64,000 bases of DNA from Porticoccus sp. W117 (GTDB lineage: Bacteria > Pseudomonadota > Gammaproteobacteria > Pseudomonadales > Porticoccaceae). Shown here piece after piece: positions 19,601-27,968 of this stretch. The stretch covers positions 67,001-131,000 of the forward strand of contig NZ_JATAAF010000004.1 in assembly GCF_030341905.1 (NCBI RefSeq), written 5' to 3'. Both the position numbers and the translations under genes were made by a program. The notes beneath the pieces are model-generated. The model was not told the DNA's origin and ran no database searches. It saw nothing but the letters and a program-made list of their open reading frames with translations. Every line of letters begins with the position of its first letter. Positions within the stretch are counted from its first letter, which is position 1.

Positions 19601-20993
19601 TCACGCTAGCGATGATCGCATGAGTGCAGAGGGCTATATTAGCTGTGCGTCTTGCCACGCCGATGGTGGCCATGACGGTCGCACTTGGGACTTTACTGGC
19701 CGTGGTGAGGGCTTGCGCAATACAACTTCTCTGGTGGGCAGGGGTGGTGCCCGTTTTGGCCGGATTCATTGGTCTGGAAATTTTGACGAGGTCCAGGACT
19801 TCGAGCACGACATAAGGAATGCTTTTAGAGGCCGTGGCTTTATGTCAGATGGTGACTTCGATCAAGCTGATACGCCTCTTGGGCCCACCAAGGCGGGAAG
19901 TAGTCAGGATTTGGATAACCTTGCTGCTTACGTTTCCTCTTTAGGACAAGATTCTTTGCCTCGCAGCCCACATCGGAACAGTAATGGTTCTATGACTGCT
20001 GCTGGGGAGCGTGGCAGGAATGTATTTAGCCAGTTAGGTTGTGCCCAGTGCCACGCTGATAGGGCATTTACTGATGGTGTTTCTCATGATGTGGGTAGCC
20101 TCAGGAGTTATTCTGGTCGGCGCCTCGGTGGTGAGCTAACTGAAATCCGTACCCCCTCGTTGCTGGGTGCTTTTGCATCCGCTCCTTATCTTCACGATGG
20201 GCGTGCGGCAACGTTAGAAGATGTATTTGAGCTTTCAGGCGGTGTGGTGTATCAGGCGGAAGATGCTGTAGATGCGGGTCTGGTGGTGAATAATGGTGTT
20301 TATTCGAACCTGAGAGGCGAAAGGGCTGCTCGTCTGGCAAGCCAGTCAGATCAGATTGTTCTTAACGATGTAGATGGTGGTGCGGCCGGAGGTCAAGGTC
20401 TTTTGTACTTGCGAGCAATGGCTGAGTCCACTGGTAGCTCTTTAGGTGTGTCAGTGAATGGTACGAATATCGGTGCGGTTGATACTCCTGCGGCAGCATT
20501 GATTAATGGAGGGCAGGCGGCAATGGCTGAGTCCGCTGTTCTTGAAATTCCGCTAAATGCAGGTACTGGAAATACGGTTGTCATTACTCTTCGGTCTGGC
20601 GCGTCGGTTATGGTGGATGACATCACGGTTAGTAGCTTTGATGCTGTTGAAGCGGCATCTGCTCATACGGTTGCTCGTACGGTGTCTAGTGCAGAGTTTG
20701 CGGATTTGATGGCTTATATTCGCCAGATTGATCGTCAAGAGGCGCCGGCAGACAGTGATGTAATCGTTATAGGTGAGCGTGAGCCTGTTGTTACACCTAC
20801 ACCTACACCTACACCTACACCTACACCTACACCTACACCTACACCTACACCTGAGCCGCCTGTAACTACGGTGCCGGCACCTCAGCCAGAGTCTGGTAGC
20901 TCTGGGGGTGGTGGTAATGTAGGGAGTATCTTGCTATTTGTGCTTGGAGTTTTATGTCTGGCTCGGAGGTGGTTGCTTGCAGTGACTCGATGA
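16614..20993 (+). CDS. Giant secreted multidomain dihaem protein with CBM-like insert and GlyGly-CTERM-like tail
   Basis: The start is ATG 16614, which gives a clean signal peptide (cleavage about GASFA/DVPN); 1459 residues. In order: LVIVD-type repeats (about 60-390, e.g. AYDVSDPSNPVLL), a Big_5/SbsA-like Ig domain (about 404-520), a PKD domain (about 528-615), a YVTN-like beta-propeller (about 640-980), and a cytochrome-peroxidase/MauG-like region with haem sites CASCH (1011-1015) and CAQCH (1143-1147). A beta-sandwich resembling CBM6/35 (VVYQAEDAVDAG to VMVDDITVSS, about 1211-1340) appears inserted between APYLHDGRAATLEDVF and AEFADLMAYIRQID, which are normally close in that family. A Thr-Pro tract (1394-1413) and a Gly-rich segment plus helix and Arg end the protein, resembling a GlyGly-CTERM sorting signal. 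Surface redox enzymology on a glycan is plausible; the substrate is unknown. Confidence 0.8.
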   Translation: MNVKHFSALKYSAFLATIFVGASFADVPNVQQGQPGTFLAGPSTHPELSQQGRLAIMESLGGYIVSIPEGPGSSAGSNLRNQVWDFSNLSNPVLIEADFGQTSMPYQAHGTVKRYDLSTGQVQVDLGNQVGATLGTDGQLSTSVWRGPSTGPQGANKSALHYPWTATTWGFYEPIQSLGELYFEGQRTATWDHWGITGNLIGMPNFMGNLMIYVSDQANRGVAAYDVSDPSNPVLLDLLQDNVGVINPNNSEGATNVGTVVTAQNQGQITRSRPIGGYWQEVHGHHVVIASRANDVSVLRGGIIVVDFSDPTNLEVSCYIELDNDPMYVNFQDEYAFVDRYKVNIETCEVAVEFDEGAHDAEMSQFALPLGNILIAGGITRDTSNESVDEQGMSVWVHQSAPDTRPPSVAYHVPRDGQTNYPTFAPISVSIPETLRGRTLVPGQNIIIRQVDSQGNLGQPLGLDYRLSHAGMLTIDPDGELTANTTYQVTLVGIEDYMGNAMPSYSFAFSTGSGVVDPGPNPDPEPTNRPPVIDGVSLSPGSSVDVGETVVLTVSAADPDGDSLTYRFTSGDGSYTSGWIGSSSHGISYSAAGNYTARVEVRDDSGSIVSTSRVISVANVSPPPSDGVDFANASSPLHCSVEDQLIWVVNPDNDSVVSLSAQGGGIIDTISGVDDPRSVYQGADGTVWVASKGSDSVRAYSSNGGLIATINTGYGSAPSGLVASHNGADIYVALYGSGEIARINVATRAVADRIAVGPTPKAMAITRDDRRLYVTRFISPENWGEIWEIDLATFSLRNTIRLVKSDEPDTIINGLGVPNYLSSIVIAPSGDYAYYTGKKDNTDRGLLTGTSDLDDDNSVRPLIGKINLVSSSEEYDSRVDLDNREAPFALTFSADERYLFAALQGNNEVMALELNGQGNVAEFTGFFAVGSAPQGLCMDATNNALYVKNFLSRDVSKVDLTAFLSQGTLNPPIEVFSTVTNEALTPEVLAGKQIFYHASDDRMSAEGYISCASCHADGGHDGRTWDFTGRGEGLRNTTSLVGRGGARFGRIHWSGNFDEVQDFEHDIRNAFRGRGFMSDGDFDQADTPLGPTKAGSSQDLDNLAAYVSSLGQDSLPRSPHRNSNGSMTAAGERGRNVFSQLGCAQCHADRAFTDGVSHDVGSLRSYSGRRLGGELTEIRTPSLLGAFASAPYLHDGRAATLEDVFELSGGVVYQAEDAVDAGLVVNNGVYSNLRGERAARLASQSDQIVLNDVDGGAAGGQGLLYLRAMAESTGSSLGVSVNGTNIGAVDTPAAALINGGQAAMAESAVLEIPLNAGTGNTVVITLRSGASVMVDDITVSSFDAVEAASAHTVARTVSSAEFADLMAYIRQIDRQEAPADSDVIVIGEREPVVTPTPTPTPTPTPTPTPTPTPEPPVTTVPAPQPESGSSGGGGNVGSILLFVLGVLCLARRWLLAVTR
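20793..20852 (+). repeat. ACACCT hexamer tract (10 copies, Thr-Pro spacer)
   Basis: Ten perfect copies of ACACCT encode ten Thr-Pro units, a stiff linker between the enzymatic part and the C-terminal sorting signal. Length changes by slippage would keep the frame. Confidence 0.95.
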
Positions 20994-21007
20994 GATTTAA
21001 GAGTGAC

Positions 21008-21041
21008 AAAATATAGCCACACATTGTGTGGCTATATTTTT
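21008..21041 (+). terminator. Rho-independent terminator
   Basis: A 15-bp perfect stem (21008-21022 with 21026-21040) and 3-nt loop ending in a run of T, 14 bp after the stop of the dihaem protein gene. The A-rich 5' arm could allow it to work in both directions. Confidence 0.9.
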
Positions 21042-21115
21042 ATGTAGGTCTTGTGGAGCTTGCCGGGCATGATCTATTGTGTTGTAAATCGTTATTTTCA
21101 GGATAAGACTTTGAA

Positions 21116-21868
21116 ATGAACTTTATTAAAAAGTTAATAAGAAAGCTGATTCTTCTTTCTACGTGTAACCGAATTCCTCTTAAGCCACCTGCAAAAAGAG
21201 TTGCGACAAAAATTCCTCAACGTGCCCATTTCATTTTTGGGTTGTGGAGTGACGACCCATTGCCGCCGGAGTTTCAGCAAACAATTGACCGGTGGCAGCG
21301 GCAGGGTTGGGAGGCCAAGCTGTGGGGGCGCAGTGAGGTTGAGGCGTTGATTGCCAAGTACCCAGAAGTGGAGGCCGTATATAGACAGGTGCCAAGGGAT
21401 GTTCAGCGAGCAGATATAGCCAGGTATCTCATTGTGTGGGAGCACGGAGGTTTCTATATGGACTGTGATGCAGGGCCTATTCATTTCTCTTTGTTGAATT
21501 TTTTGCAGAAGAAGAAAGAAGCAGAAGCTGTGTACTTTATTGAAGAAGTGTTGGCGCAAAAGTGGATTGATTGGCGCAGTCAGCACCATATGCGGCAGCA
21601 AATACCTGAAAAGCACCCGGAAAAAATATGCAACTATCTATTTGGCTCTGTGTCAGGGCATGCTGTTATTCGGGCATGTCTGGATGAGGCATTAAGGCGT
21701 TGTAATCTCTTTGCTGGTCAAGATATAGACGATTTGGGTGTGTTGACTACCACTGGCCCTGAAGTCACAACCGATGTTGTGCAGTCCAGAAGGGGGGAGG
21801 TGGTAGTTAGGCATAGCAAGTATTTTTGCGATCACGGGCGTACAGGAACGTGGCGAAATGAGCCGTGA
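21116..21868 (+). CDS. GT32-like (DXD sugar-binding) glycosyltransferase
   Basis: 250 residues. After a basic, hydrophobic N-terminus, IPQRAHFIFG starts a GT-A fold; QRADIARYLIVWEHGG then FYMDCDAGP contains the Asp-x-Asp metal and donor site of the Gly_transf_sug/GT32 family. The C-terminal part (TTGPEVTTD) matches the family's TGP segment. It would transfer a hexose to a surface glycan. AGGATAAG stands about 9 nt before the ATG. It is transcribed alone behind a terminator and is the last gene before the ribosomal cluster. Confidence 0.82.
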   Translation: MNFIKKLIRKLILLSTCNRIPLKPPAKRVATKIPQRAHFIFGLWSDDPLPPEFQQTIDRWQRQGWEAKLWGRSEVEALIAKYPEVEAVYRQVPRDVQRADIARYLIVWEHGGFYMDCDAGPIHFSLLNFLQKKKEAEAVYFIEEVLAQKWIDWRSQHHMRQQIPEKHPEKICNYLFGSVSGHAVIRACLDEALRRCNLFAGQDIDDLGVLTTTGPEVTTDVVQSRRGEVVVRHSKYFCDHGRTGTWRNEP

Positions 21869-21968
21869 TTTGGTGGTGTGCTTGAGGTCTAGGTTGTTGC
21901 GCTACGCTTGTGTGGGTCCAGGTCAAATGTATGCTCCACGCCCTAAATATTTTTGATCGTTCGTATGC

Positions 21969-21997
21969 TTGACATAGTCCTTCTACATCACTACCAT
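21969..21997 (+). promoter_or_regulatory. rrn-like promoter for the S10 operon
   Basis: TTGACA at 21969-21974, a 17-bp spacer, and TACCAT at 21992-21997, followed directly by a GC-rich discriminator TGCGCCTCC. This arrangement is like stringently controlled rRNA and r-protein promoters. It gives a leader of about 130 nt before rpsJ. Confidence 0.65.
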
Positions 21998-22003
21998 TGC
22001 GCC

Positions 22004-22057
22004 TCCATTTTTCCCGGTGGGGCTCCTTGTGTGCCTAAATCGCCTAAAAAAAATGGA
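22004..22057 (+). promoter_or_regulatory. Hairpin in the rpsJ leader
   Basis: TCCATTTTT (22004-22012) can pair with AAAAATGGA (22049-22057) around a 36-nt loop, just after the expected transcription start. It could be an r-protein or antitermination structure, but no known leader was recognised. Confidence 0.35.
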
Positions 22058-22131
22058 AGCAGTAGATAGTTTCGGAAGTCTCAAGCAGGCTTCTTGGGTT
22101 CTTTATTCTTTATATACAGGATTTTGATTCC

Positions 22132-22440
22132 ATGAATCAACGAATTCGAATTCGTCTCAAGGCGTTTGATCACAAGCTGATTGACGCTTCGACGCAAGAG
22201 ATTGTCGAGACGGCCAAGCGCACCGGTGCCCAAATCCGTGGTCCCATCCCGCTGCCGACTCGCAAAGAGCGCTACACGGTTCTGATCTCGCCTCACGTGA
22301 ACAAAGACGCGCGTGACCAGTACGAAATCCGCACGCACAAGCGTCTGCTGGATATCGTGGAGCCCACCGACAAGACTGTCGACGCTCTGATGAAGTTGGA
22401 CCTGGCCGCTGGTGTAGAAGTACAAATCAGCCTGGGTTAA
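22132..22440 (+). CDS. rpsJ: Ribosomal protein S10
   Basis: 102 residues, full length ([20 protein letters not shown]). It is part of the 30S head and, with NusB, of transcription antitermination. First gene of the S10-spc-alpha cluster. The GC-rich codon use contrasts with the polysaccharide genes just upstream. The usual upstream neighbour tuf is absent: a GT32-like gene is there instead. Confidence 0.98.
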   Translation: MNQRIRIRLKAFDHKLIDASTQEIVETAKRTGAQIRGPIPLPTRKERYTVLISPHVNKDARDQYEIRTHKRLLDIVEPTDKTVDALMKLDLAAGVEVQISLG

Positions 22441-22491
22441 TAAGTAGTAAAACGTAAGTTAAACCGAAACGCCCTTATGGGCTGTGTAACA

Positions 22492-22538
22492 CTCTGAAAT
22501 GGGTGGCCGTAGCGGGTAATAGCCCCGTACACAAGAGG
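22492..22538 (+). promoter_or_regulatory. 23S rRNA-like segment before rplC, putative L4 (or L24) autoregulatory site
   Basis: The 105-bp rpsJ-rplC spacer contains GGTAATAGCCCCGTACACAA (22515-22534). From memory, E. coli 23S rRNA domain I reads GGTGACAGCCCCGTACACAA at about nt 310-330, so 18 of 20 bases agree, and the match continues more weakly upstream (CTCTGAAA against GTCTGGAAA). L4 and L24 bind this part of 23S. The Shine-Dalgarno AGAGG (22534-22538) borders the segment, so protein binding could block rplC translation. The mimicry is seen; the regulation is inferred. Confidence 0.6.
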
Positions 22539-22545
22539 TTATAAA

Positions 22546-23178
22546 ATGACTATAGGTATTGTCGGCCGCAAATGCGGCATGACCCGCGTATTCACTGAAA
22601 ACGGCGAGTCCGTTCCAGTGACCGTGGTTGAGGTAGAGCCCAACCGCATTACGCAGGTCAAATCTGACGACGTCGACGGATACACTGCCGTTCAGGTAAC
22701 TACCGGTACCCGTCGCAAATCCCGAGTAAGCAAGTCTCAAGCGGGCCACCTGGCTAAAGCGGGCGTTGAAGCCGGCCGCGGTCTGTGGGAATTCCGTGTG
22801 GACGAAGCAGGCGAGTTGAAAGCCGGTGATTCCATCACCGTTGAAGGCTTTGAAGCTGGCCAAAAAGTTGATGTTACCGGCACCTCCAAAGGTAAAGGCT
22901 TCCAGGGCGGCGTTAAGCGCTGGAACTTCCGCATGCAGGATGCCACTCACGGTAACTCCATTTCTCACCGTGCTCCCGGTTCTATCGGTCAGTGCCAGAC
23001 TCCCGGTCGTGTCTTTAAAGGCAAGAAGATGGCGGGTCATATGGGTGCTGAGCGTGTCACCGTGCAGAGCCTGGAAGTGGTTCGTGTCGACGCCGAGCGC
23101 AATTTGCTGCTCATCAAGGGTGCCGTACCTGGCGCTCCCGGTGGCGACGTGATTGTTCGTCCTGCAGTGAAGGCTTGA
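22546..23178 (+). CDS. rplC: Ribosomal protein L3
   Basis: 210 residues (starts [16 protein letters not shown]), with the basic loop [32 protein letters not shown] that reaches the peptidyl-transferase centre; its Gln in IGQCQ is the site methylated by PrmB in relatives. An early 50S assembly protein. It is preceded by the rRNA-like segment and followed after 11 bp by rplD. Confidence 0.98.
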   Translation: MTIGIVGRKCGMTRVFTENGESVPVTVVEVEPNRITQVKSDDVDGYTAVQVTTGTRRKSRVSKSQAGHLAKAGVEAGRGLWEFRVDEAGELKAGDSITVEGFEAGQKVDVTGTSKGKGFQGGVKRWNFRMQDATHGNSISHRAPGSIGQCQTPGRVFKGKKMAGHMGAERVTVQSLEVVRVDAERNLLLIKGAVPGAPGGDVIVRPAVKA

Positions 23179-23189
23179 GGGGAACGTCC

Positions 23190-23807
23190 ATGGAATTGAA
23201 TATTGCATCTGCTGAAGGCAAGGCTGCGGGCACTGTGAAAGTGTCTGAGCAAGCGTTCGGCAACGAATACAACCAGGATCTGGTGCACCAGGCGGTAACT
23301 GCTTACTTGGCAGGCGCCCGTCAAGGCACCCGCGCCCAGAAGAACCGTTCTGCGGTTTCTGGCGGCGGCAAGAAGCCCTGGCGTCAAAAAGGCACTGGCC
23401 GCGCCCGTGCTGGTACCATTCGCAGCCCGCTGTGGCGTACTGGTGGCGTAACTTTCGCCGCTCAGCCTCAGGATCACAGCCAAAAGCTGAACCGCAAGAT
23501 GTATCGCGGTGCGCTGCGTTCCATCCTGTCTGAGCTGGCTCGCCAGGAGCGTCTGGTGGTGGTTGAGTCTTTTGACCTCGACGCCCCCAAGACCAAAGGT
23601 CTGGTGGCCAAGCTGTCTGGCCTGGGCCTGCAGGAAGCGCTGATCGTGTCTGACGAGGTGAATGAAAACCTCTACCTGGCGTCTCGCAACCTGCACAAGG
23701 TTGATGTTCGCGACACCAGTGCACTTGACCCGGTTAGCCTGATCAAGTTCGACAAAGTGGTTGTCACAGTGTCTGCGCTGAAAAAGATTGAGGAGATGCT
23801 GGGATGA
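23190..23807 (+). CDS. rplD: Ribosomal protein L4
   Basis: 205 residues. The start is ATG 23190 behind GAGGGGAA, because the family begins MELNIA; an upstream in-frame start at 23175 lies inside rplC. The long loop with [17 protein letters not shown] lines the exit tunnel. In enteric bacteria L4 is the repressor of its own operon, which makes the 23S-like spacer upstream of rplC relevant. Its stop overlaps the rplW ATG. Confidence 0.98.
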   Translation: MELNIASAEGKAAGTVKVSEQAFGNEYNQDLVHQAVTAYLAGARQGTRAQKNRSAVSGGGKKPWRQKGTGRARAGTIRSPLWRTGGVTFAAQPQDHSQKLNRKMYRGALRSILSELARQERLVVVESFDLDAPKTKGLVAKLSGLGLQEALIVSDEVNENLYLASRNLHKVDVRDTSALDPVSLIKFDKVVVTVSALKKIEEMLG

Positions 23808-24100
23808 ATCAGGAAATTGTCTTTAAGACCCTGCTTGGGCCTCACGTTTCTGAGAAAGCCGCCGTTGTTGCCGAAGGCAGCAATCAGGTGATCTTCAAGG
23901 TTGCCAAAACGGCCACCAAGCGCGAAGTGAAAGCCGCTGTTGAGCAGCTTTTCAAAGTAGACGTGCTGGATGTTCGCACTGTAGTCACCAAGGGCAAAGC
24001 CAAGCGTACCCGTTACGGTATGGGCAAGCGCTCTGACTGGAAAAAAGCGTACGTTCGGCTGGCCGAAGGTCAAGAAATTGACTTTGCGGTAGCGGAATAA
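23804..24100 (+). CDS. rplW: Ribosomal protein L23
   Basis: 98 residues ([15 protein letters not shown]). It sits at the tunnel exit, where trigger factor and SRP dock. ATGA overlap (23804-23807) with rplD indicates coupled translation. Confidence 0.98.
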   Translation: MNQEIVFKTLLGPHVSEKAAVVAEGSNQVIFKVAKTATKREVKAAVEQLFKVDVLDVRTVVTKGKAKRTRYGMGKRSDWKKAYVRLAEGQEIDFAVAE

Positions 24101-24113
24101 GGGGATTGTTGCG

Positions 24114-24938
24114 ATGCCAGTAATCAAGAGAAAACCGACATCTCCGGGTCGCCGCCACGTTGTTAGCGTGGTTAACCCGGATCTGCACAAAGGTGCCCCT
24201 TACGCGCCTTTGTTGGAGAAGAAGTCCAAAAGCGGTGGCCGTAACAATGCCGGTCGTATCACCACCCGTCACATCGGTGGTGGTCACAAGCAGCACTACC
24301 GCATCATCGACTTCAAGCGCAATAAAGATGGCATTCCAGCCCGCGTAGAGCGCCTGGAATACGATCCCAACCGCACAGCCTATATTGCATTGGTGTGCTA
24401 CAACGACGGTGAGCGCCGCTACATCATCGCCCCCAAAGGCCTTAAGGCTGGGGACGTGATCAGCTCTGGTGCCGACGCCGACATCGCTGTGGGCAACACC
24501 TTGCCGCTGCGTAATGTGCCTGTAGGTAGCACCGTTCACTGTGTGGAACTGAAGCCTGGCAAAGGCGCGCAAATCGCTCGCTCCGCTGGTGCATCTGCTC
24601 AGCTGGTTGCCCGCGAAGGCAAGCACGCCACCCTGCGTCTGCGCAGCGGTGAAATGCGCAAGGTGCTGGTTGAGTGCCGCGCTACTTTGGGTGAAGTGTC
24701 CAACAGTGAGCACAACCTGCGCTCCCTGGGTAAGGCTGGTGCCTCCCGCTGGCGCGGTGTTCGTCCGACCGTTCGTGGTGTTGCCATGAACCCGGTAGAT
24801 CACCCGCACGGTGGTGGTGAAGGTCGTACCTCTGGTGGTCGTCACCCGGTATCACCCTGGGGTACACCGGCCAAAGGTTACAAGACCCGCAAGAACAAGC
24901 GTACCGATAAGCTCATCGTACGTCGTCGCGGCAAATAA
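24114..24938 (+). CDS. rplB: Ribosomal protein L2
   Basis: 274 residues, normal length. The conserved C-terminal segment [19 protein letters not shown] holds the His needed for peptidyl transfer. It binds 23S domain IV and bridges the subunits. 13 bp after rplW. Confidence 0.99.
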   Translation: MPVIKRKPTSPGRRHVVSVVNPDLHKGAPYAPLLEKKSKSGGRNNAGRITTRHIGGGHKQHYRIIDFKRNKDGIPARVERLEYDPNRTAYIALVCYNDGERRYIIAPKGLKAGDVISSGADADIAVGNTLPLRNVPVGSTVHCVELKPGKGAQIARSAGASAQLVAREGKHATLRLRSGEMRKVLVECRATLGEVSNSEHNLRSLGKAGASRWRGVRPTVRGVAMNPVDHPHGGGEGRTSGGRHPVSPWGTPAKGYKTRKNKRTDKLIVRRRGK

Positions 24939-24964
24939 TCCACACTGATTGAGAGGAAATAACA

Positions 24965-25240
24965 GTGCCACGTTCTTTAAGAAAAGGCCCGTTTATCGAT
25001 CTTCACCTGCTCAACAAGGTGGAGAAGGCCGTAGAGAGCAAAGACCGTCGTCCCATCAAGACCTGGTCTCGTCGCTCTATGATCCTGCCTGAAATGGTTG
25101 GTCTGACCATCGCCGTTCACAACGGCCGCCAGCACGTACCGGTGGTTGTGAGTGAAGAGATGGTTGGTCACAAGCTGGGCGAATTCGCACCAACACGTAC
25201 CTATCGCGGGCACGTGGTGGACAAGAAAGCCAAGCGCTAA
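24965..25240 (+). CDS. rpsS: Ribosomal protein S19
   Basis: 91 residues ([15 protein letters not shown]). The start is GTG 24965, behind GAGAGGAAA. It forms the S13-S19 pair in the 30S head. Confidence 0.98.
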   Translation: MPRSLRKGPFIDLHLLNKVEKAVESKDRRPIKTWSRRSMILPEMVGLTIAVHNGRQHVPVVVSEEMVGHKLGEFAPTRTYRGHVVDKKAKR

Positions 25241-25255
25241 GAGAGGAAAGTTACT

Positions 25256-25585
25256 GTGGAAACTACAGCAAAACTGCGCGGCGCAAGGCTTTCTGCCCAG
25301 AAAGCACGTCTTGTAGCTGACCAGATTCGCGGTAAGTCCGTTGAAGACGCTCTGGATATCCTGAAGTTCAGCCCTAAAAAAGGCGCTGACCTGATCCAAA
25401 AAGTGTTGGAGTCTGCGATTGCAAACGCCGAACACAACGATGGGGCGGATATCGACGAGCTGAAGGTGTCTACCATCTTCGTCGACGAAGGCATGACCAT
25501 GAAGCGCATCATGCCGCGCGCCAAGGGCCGTGCTGACCGCATCCTGAAGCGCACTTGCCACATCACCGTCAAAGTAGCGGTTTAG
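25256..25585 (+). CDS. rplV: Ribosomal protein L22
   Basis: 109 residues. The start is GTG 25256 after GAGAGGAAAG. The beta-hairpin segment with [18 protein letters not shown], where macrolide-resistance changes occur in other species, is intact. It lines the exit tunnel with L4. Confidence 0.98.
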   Translation: METTAKLRGARLSAQKARLVADQIRGKSVEDALDILKFSPKKGADLIQKVLESAIANAEHNDGADIDELKVSTIFVDEGMTMKRIMPRAKGRADRILKRTCHITVKVAV

Positions 25586-25595
25586 GAGACGAATA

Positions 25596-26291
25596 ATGGG
25601 TCAGAAAGTACATCCCGTCGGCATTCGTTTGGGTGTTGTTAAAAAGCACAATTCGGTTTGGTACGCCAACTCCAAGAATTATGCAGACAACCTCAACAGC
25701 GATCTGAAAGTGCGCGAATACATCGAGAAAAAACTCGATAACGCCTCTGTCAGCAAAGTAGAAATTGAGCGTCCGGCGCAAACTGCACGCATCACCATTC
25801 ACACCGCACGCCCTGGCGTGGTTATCGGTAAGAAAGGTGAAGACGTAGAAAAACTGCGCAACGAAGTGGCTCGCATGATGGATGTGCCTGTGCACATCAA
25901 CATCGAAGAGATCCGCAAGCCAGACCTGGACGCCAAACTGGTTGCCCAGAGCGTTGCCCAGCAGCTGGAGCGTCGCGTTATGTTCCGTCGCGCCATGAAA
26001 CGCGCTGTGCAAAACGCCATGCGCCAAGGCGCCAAGGGCATCAAGATTCAAGTGGGCGGCCGTCTTGGCGGCGCTGAAATCGCTCGCTCTGAATGGTACC
26101 GCGAAGGTCGCGTGCCGCTGCACACCCTGCGTGCGGACATCGACTACGCAACTTACGAAGCCTCCACCACTTACGGCATCATTGGCGTAAAAGTGTGGAT
26201 TTTCAAAGGCGAAATTCTGGGCGGCGAAGAGCAGGTGGAAGCACCGGCTCCGAAAAAGACCAGAAAGCCTAAGAAAGCAGCGGATAAATAA
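25596..26291 (+). CDS. rpsC: Ribosomal protein S3
   Basis: 231 residues with a KH domain ([16 protein letters not shown]) near residue 75 and a basic tail ([12 protein letters not shown]). It is part of the mRNA entry channel and helicase activity of the 30S subunit. Confidence 0.98.
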   Translation: MGQKVHPVGIRLGVVKKHNSVWYANSKNYADNLNSDLKVREYIEKKLDNASVSKVEIERPAQTARITIHTARPGVVIGKKGEDVEKLRNEVARMMDVPVHINIEEIRKPDLDAKLVAQSVAQQLERRVMFRRAMKRAVQNAMRQGAKGIKIQVGGRLGGAEIARSEWYREGRVPLHTLRADIDYATYEASTTYGIIGVKVWIFKGEILGGEEQVEAPAPKKTRKPKKAADK

Positions 26292-26303
26292 GGAGTACGC
26301 ACA

Positions 26304-26717
26304 ATGTTACAGCCCAAGCGTACCAAGTTCCGGAAAATGATGAAGGGTCGCAACCGCGGCCTGGCACTGCGCGGCAGCAAAGTGAGCTTCGGTGAATTCG
26401 GCCTCAAGGCCACTGGCCGCGGTCGTATCACCGCTCGCCAGATCGAAGCCGCCCGTCGTGCCATGACTCGTCACGTTAAGCGTGGCGGTAAAATCTGGAT
26501 CCGTGTATTCCCGGACAAGCCGATTACCAACAAACCCCTGGAAGTTCGTATGGGTAAAGGTAAGGGTAACGTTGAATACTGGGTAGCCCAGATCCAGCCG
26601 GGCAAGGTTCTCTATGAAATGGAAGGTGTGTCGGAAGAGCTGGCGCGTGAGGCATTTGCCCTTGCTGCTGCCAAACTGCCGGTGCAAACCGCCTTTGTGA
26701 AACGGTCGGTGATGTGA
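26304..26717 (+). CDS. rplP: Ribosomal protein L16
   Basis: 137 residues ([19 protein letters not shown]). It organises the A-site tRNA region of the 50S subunit. Its TGA overlaps the rpmC ATG at 26717. Confidence 0.98.
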   Translation: MLQPKRTKFRKMMKGRNRGLALRGSKVSFGEFGLKATGRGRITARQIEAARRAMTRHVKRGGKIWIRVFPDKPITNKPLEVRMGKGKGNVEYWVAQIQPGKVLYEMEGVSEELAREAFALAAAKLPVQTAFVKRSVM

Positions 26718-26908
26718 TGAAAGCTAACGAACTTCGTGAAAAGTCTGTTGACGAGCTGAACACTGAGCTCAACGCTCAGTTGGAAGCCCAGTTCAAGCTG
26801 CGTATGCAGCACTCTACTGGCCAGCTTCAACAGAGCCACAAACTGAAAGAAGTGCGTCGCGATATCGCGCGCATTAAGACTCTGTTAACAGAGAAAGCAG
26901 GTAACTGA
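26717..26908 (+). CDS. rpmC: Ribosomal protein L29
   Basis: 63 residues ([14 protein letters not shown]). The ATG at 26717 is chosen over GTG 26714 because it gives the family's normal N-terminus and a 1-nt stop/start overlap with rplP. Located at the tunnel exit beside L23. Confidence 0.97.
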   Translation: MKANELREKSVDELNTELNAQLEAQFKLRMQHSTGQLQQSHKLKEVRRDIARIKTLLTEKAGN

Positions 26909-26910
26909 TA

Positions 26911-27174
26911 ATGGCCCAGACAGAAAAAGCACGCACTCTGGCAGGTAAAGTTGTCAGTGACAAAATGGACAAAACCATCACGGTTCTGATCGAACGTCGC
27001 GTAAAACACGGGATGTACGGCAAGATCGTGAGCAAGTCCAGCAAGATCAAGGCACACGACGAAAACAACGAGTGCAAAATCGGTGATGTTGTAGAAATCG
27101 CCGAAACTCGTCCCTTGGCCAAGTCCAAATCCTGGAAACTGGTCGAAATTGTGGAGCGCGCTACCGAAGTGTAA
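26911..27174 (+). CDS. rpsQ: Ribosomal protein S17
   Basis: 87 residues ([27 protein letters not shown]), a primary 16S-binding OB-fold protein. It starts 2 bp after the rpmC stop and ends the S10 part of the cluster. Confidence 0.98.
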   Translation: MAQTEKARTLAGKVVSDKMDKTITVLIERRVKHGMYGKIVSKSSKIKAHDENNECKIGDVVEIAETRPLAKSKSWKLVEIVERATEV

Positions 27175-27204
27175 CTTCGCGGCCGTTCATGCTGGAGCAA
27201 TAAC

Positions 27205-27573
27205 ATGATTCAAACACAAAGCTACCTGGATGTTGCCGATAACTCCGGTGCCCGTCGCGTGATGTGCATCAAGGTGTTGGGCGGTTCCCACCGTCGCTAC
27301 GCCGGCGTTGGCGACATCATCAAGGTGACCGTGAAGGAAGCCATTCCCCGCGGCAAGGTGAAGAAAGGCCAGGTGCTCGACGCCGTGGTTGTACGCACCA
27401 AAAAAGGTGTTCGTCGTCAGGATGGCAGCCTGATCAAGTTCGACGACAACGCTGCAGTAATGCTGAACGCATCTCACGCCCCCATCGGCACCCGTATTTT
27501 TGGGCCGGTAACTCGCGAGCTGCGCAGCGAAAAATTTATGAAAATTGTCTCTCTGGCTCCAGAAGTACTGTAA
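27205..27573 (+). CDS. rplN: Ribosomal protein L14
   Basis: 122 residues ([21 protein letters not shown]). First gene of the spc part. It forms intersubunit bridges and is the docking site of the silencing factor RsfS. The 30-bp gap from rpsQ shows no promoter I can defend. Confidence 0.98.
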   Translation: MIQTQSYLDVADNSGARRVMCIKVLGGSHRRYAGVGDIIKVTVKEAIPRGKVKKGQVLDAVVVRTKKGVRRQDGSLIKFDDNAAVMLNASHAPIGTRIFGPVTRELRSEKFMKIVSLAPEVL

Positions 27574-27632
27574 CGCTGAGTTTAGCTTAGTTTAGTTTAC
27601 GGGAAACTGGAAAGCGGAAAGCAAAGAGGAAA

Positions 27633-27953
27633 ATGGCTATGCGTAAGATCAAGCGTGATGACGAAGTAATCGTGATCGCCGGGCGCGACAAAGGCAAGCG
27701 CGGCAAAGTGCTGCGTGTGCTGGACGAGCAGCGCCTGATCGTCAGCGGTGTGCAACTGGTGAAAAAGCACCAGAAGCCCAACCCGCAACAGGGTATTGCC
27801 GGTGGTATCGTGGAAAAAGAAGCCCCTATTCAGGTTTCCAACGTCGCGATTTTCAATGGCGCAACCAACAAAGCTGATCGTGTGGGATTCAAGGTAGAGG
27901 GCGATAAAAAAGTCCGTATCTTCAAATCCACCGGCGAAGCTGTTGACGCCTAA
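27633..27953 (+). CDS. rplX: Ribosomal protein L24
   Basis: 104-106 residues with the KOW motif ([21 protein letters not shown]). The start is ATG 27633 or ATG 27639; both follow AGAGGAAA. It initiates 50S assembly by binding 23S domain I, next to the L4 site. Confidence 0.97.
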   Translation: MAMRKIKRDDEVIVIAGRDKGKRGKVLRVLDEQRLIVSGVQLVKKHQKPNPQQGIAGGIVEKEAPIQVSNVAIFNGATNKADRVGFKVEGDKKVRIFKSTGEAVDA

Positions 27954-27968
27954 CCGGAGAGTATCGAG

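Noticed and set aside
20793-20852. Short repeats that might suggest a CRISPR array
   Set aside because: A perfect 6-bp tandem inside a coding frame with no spacers.
22459-23724. Long minus-strand open frame (421 codons) opposite rplC and rplD
   Set aside because: It lies opposite two certain r-protein genes, has a low-complexity Gln/Arg/Pro-rich translation and no family resemblance; a product of codon bias on the true strand.
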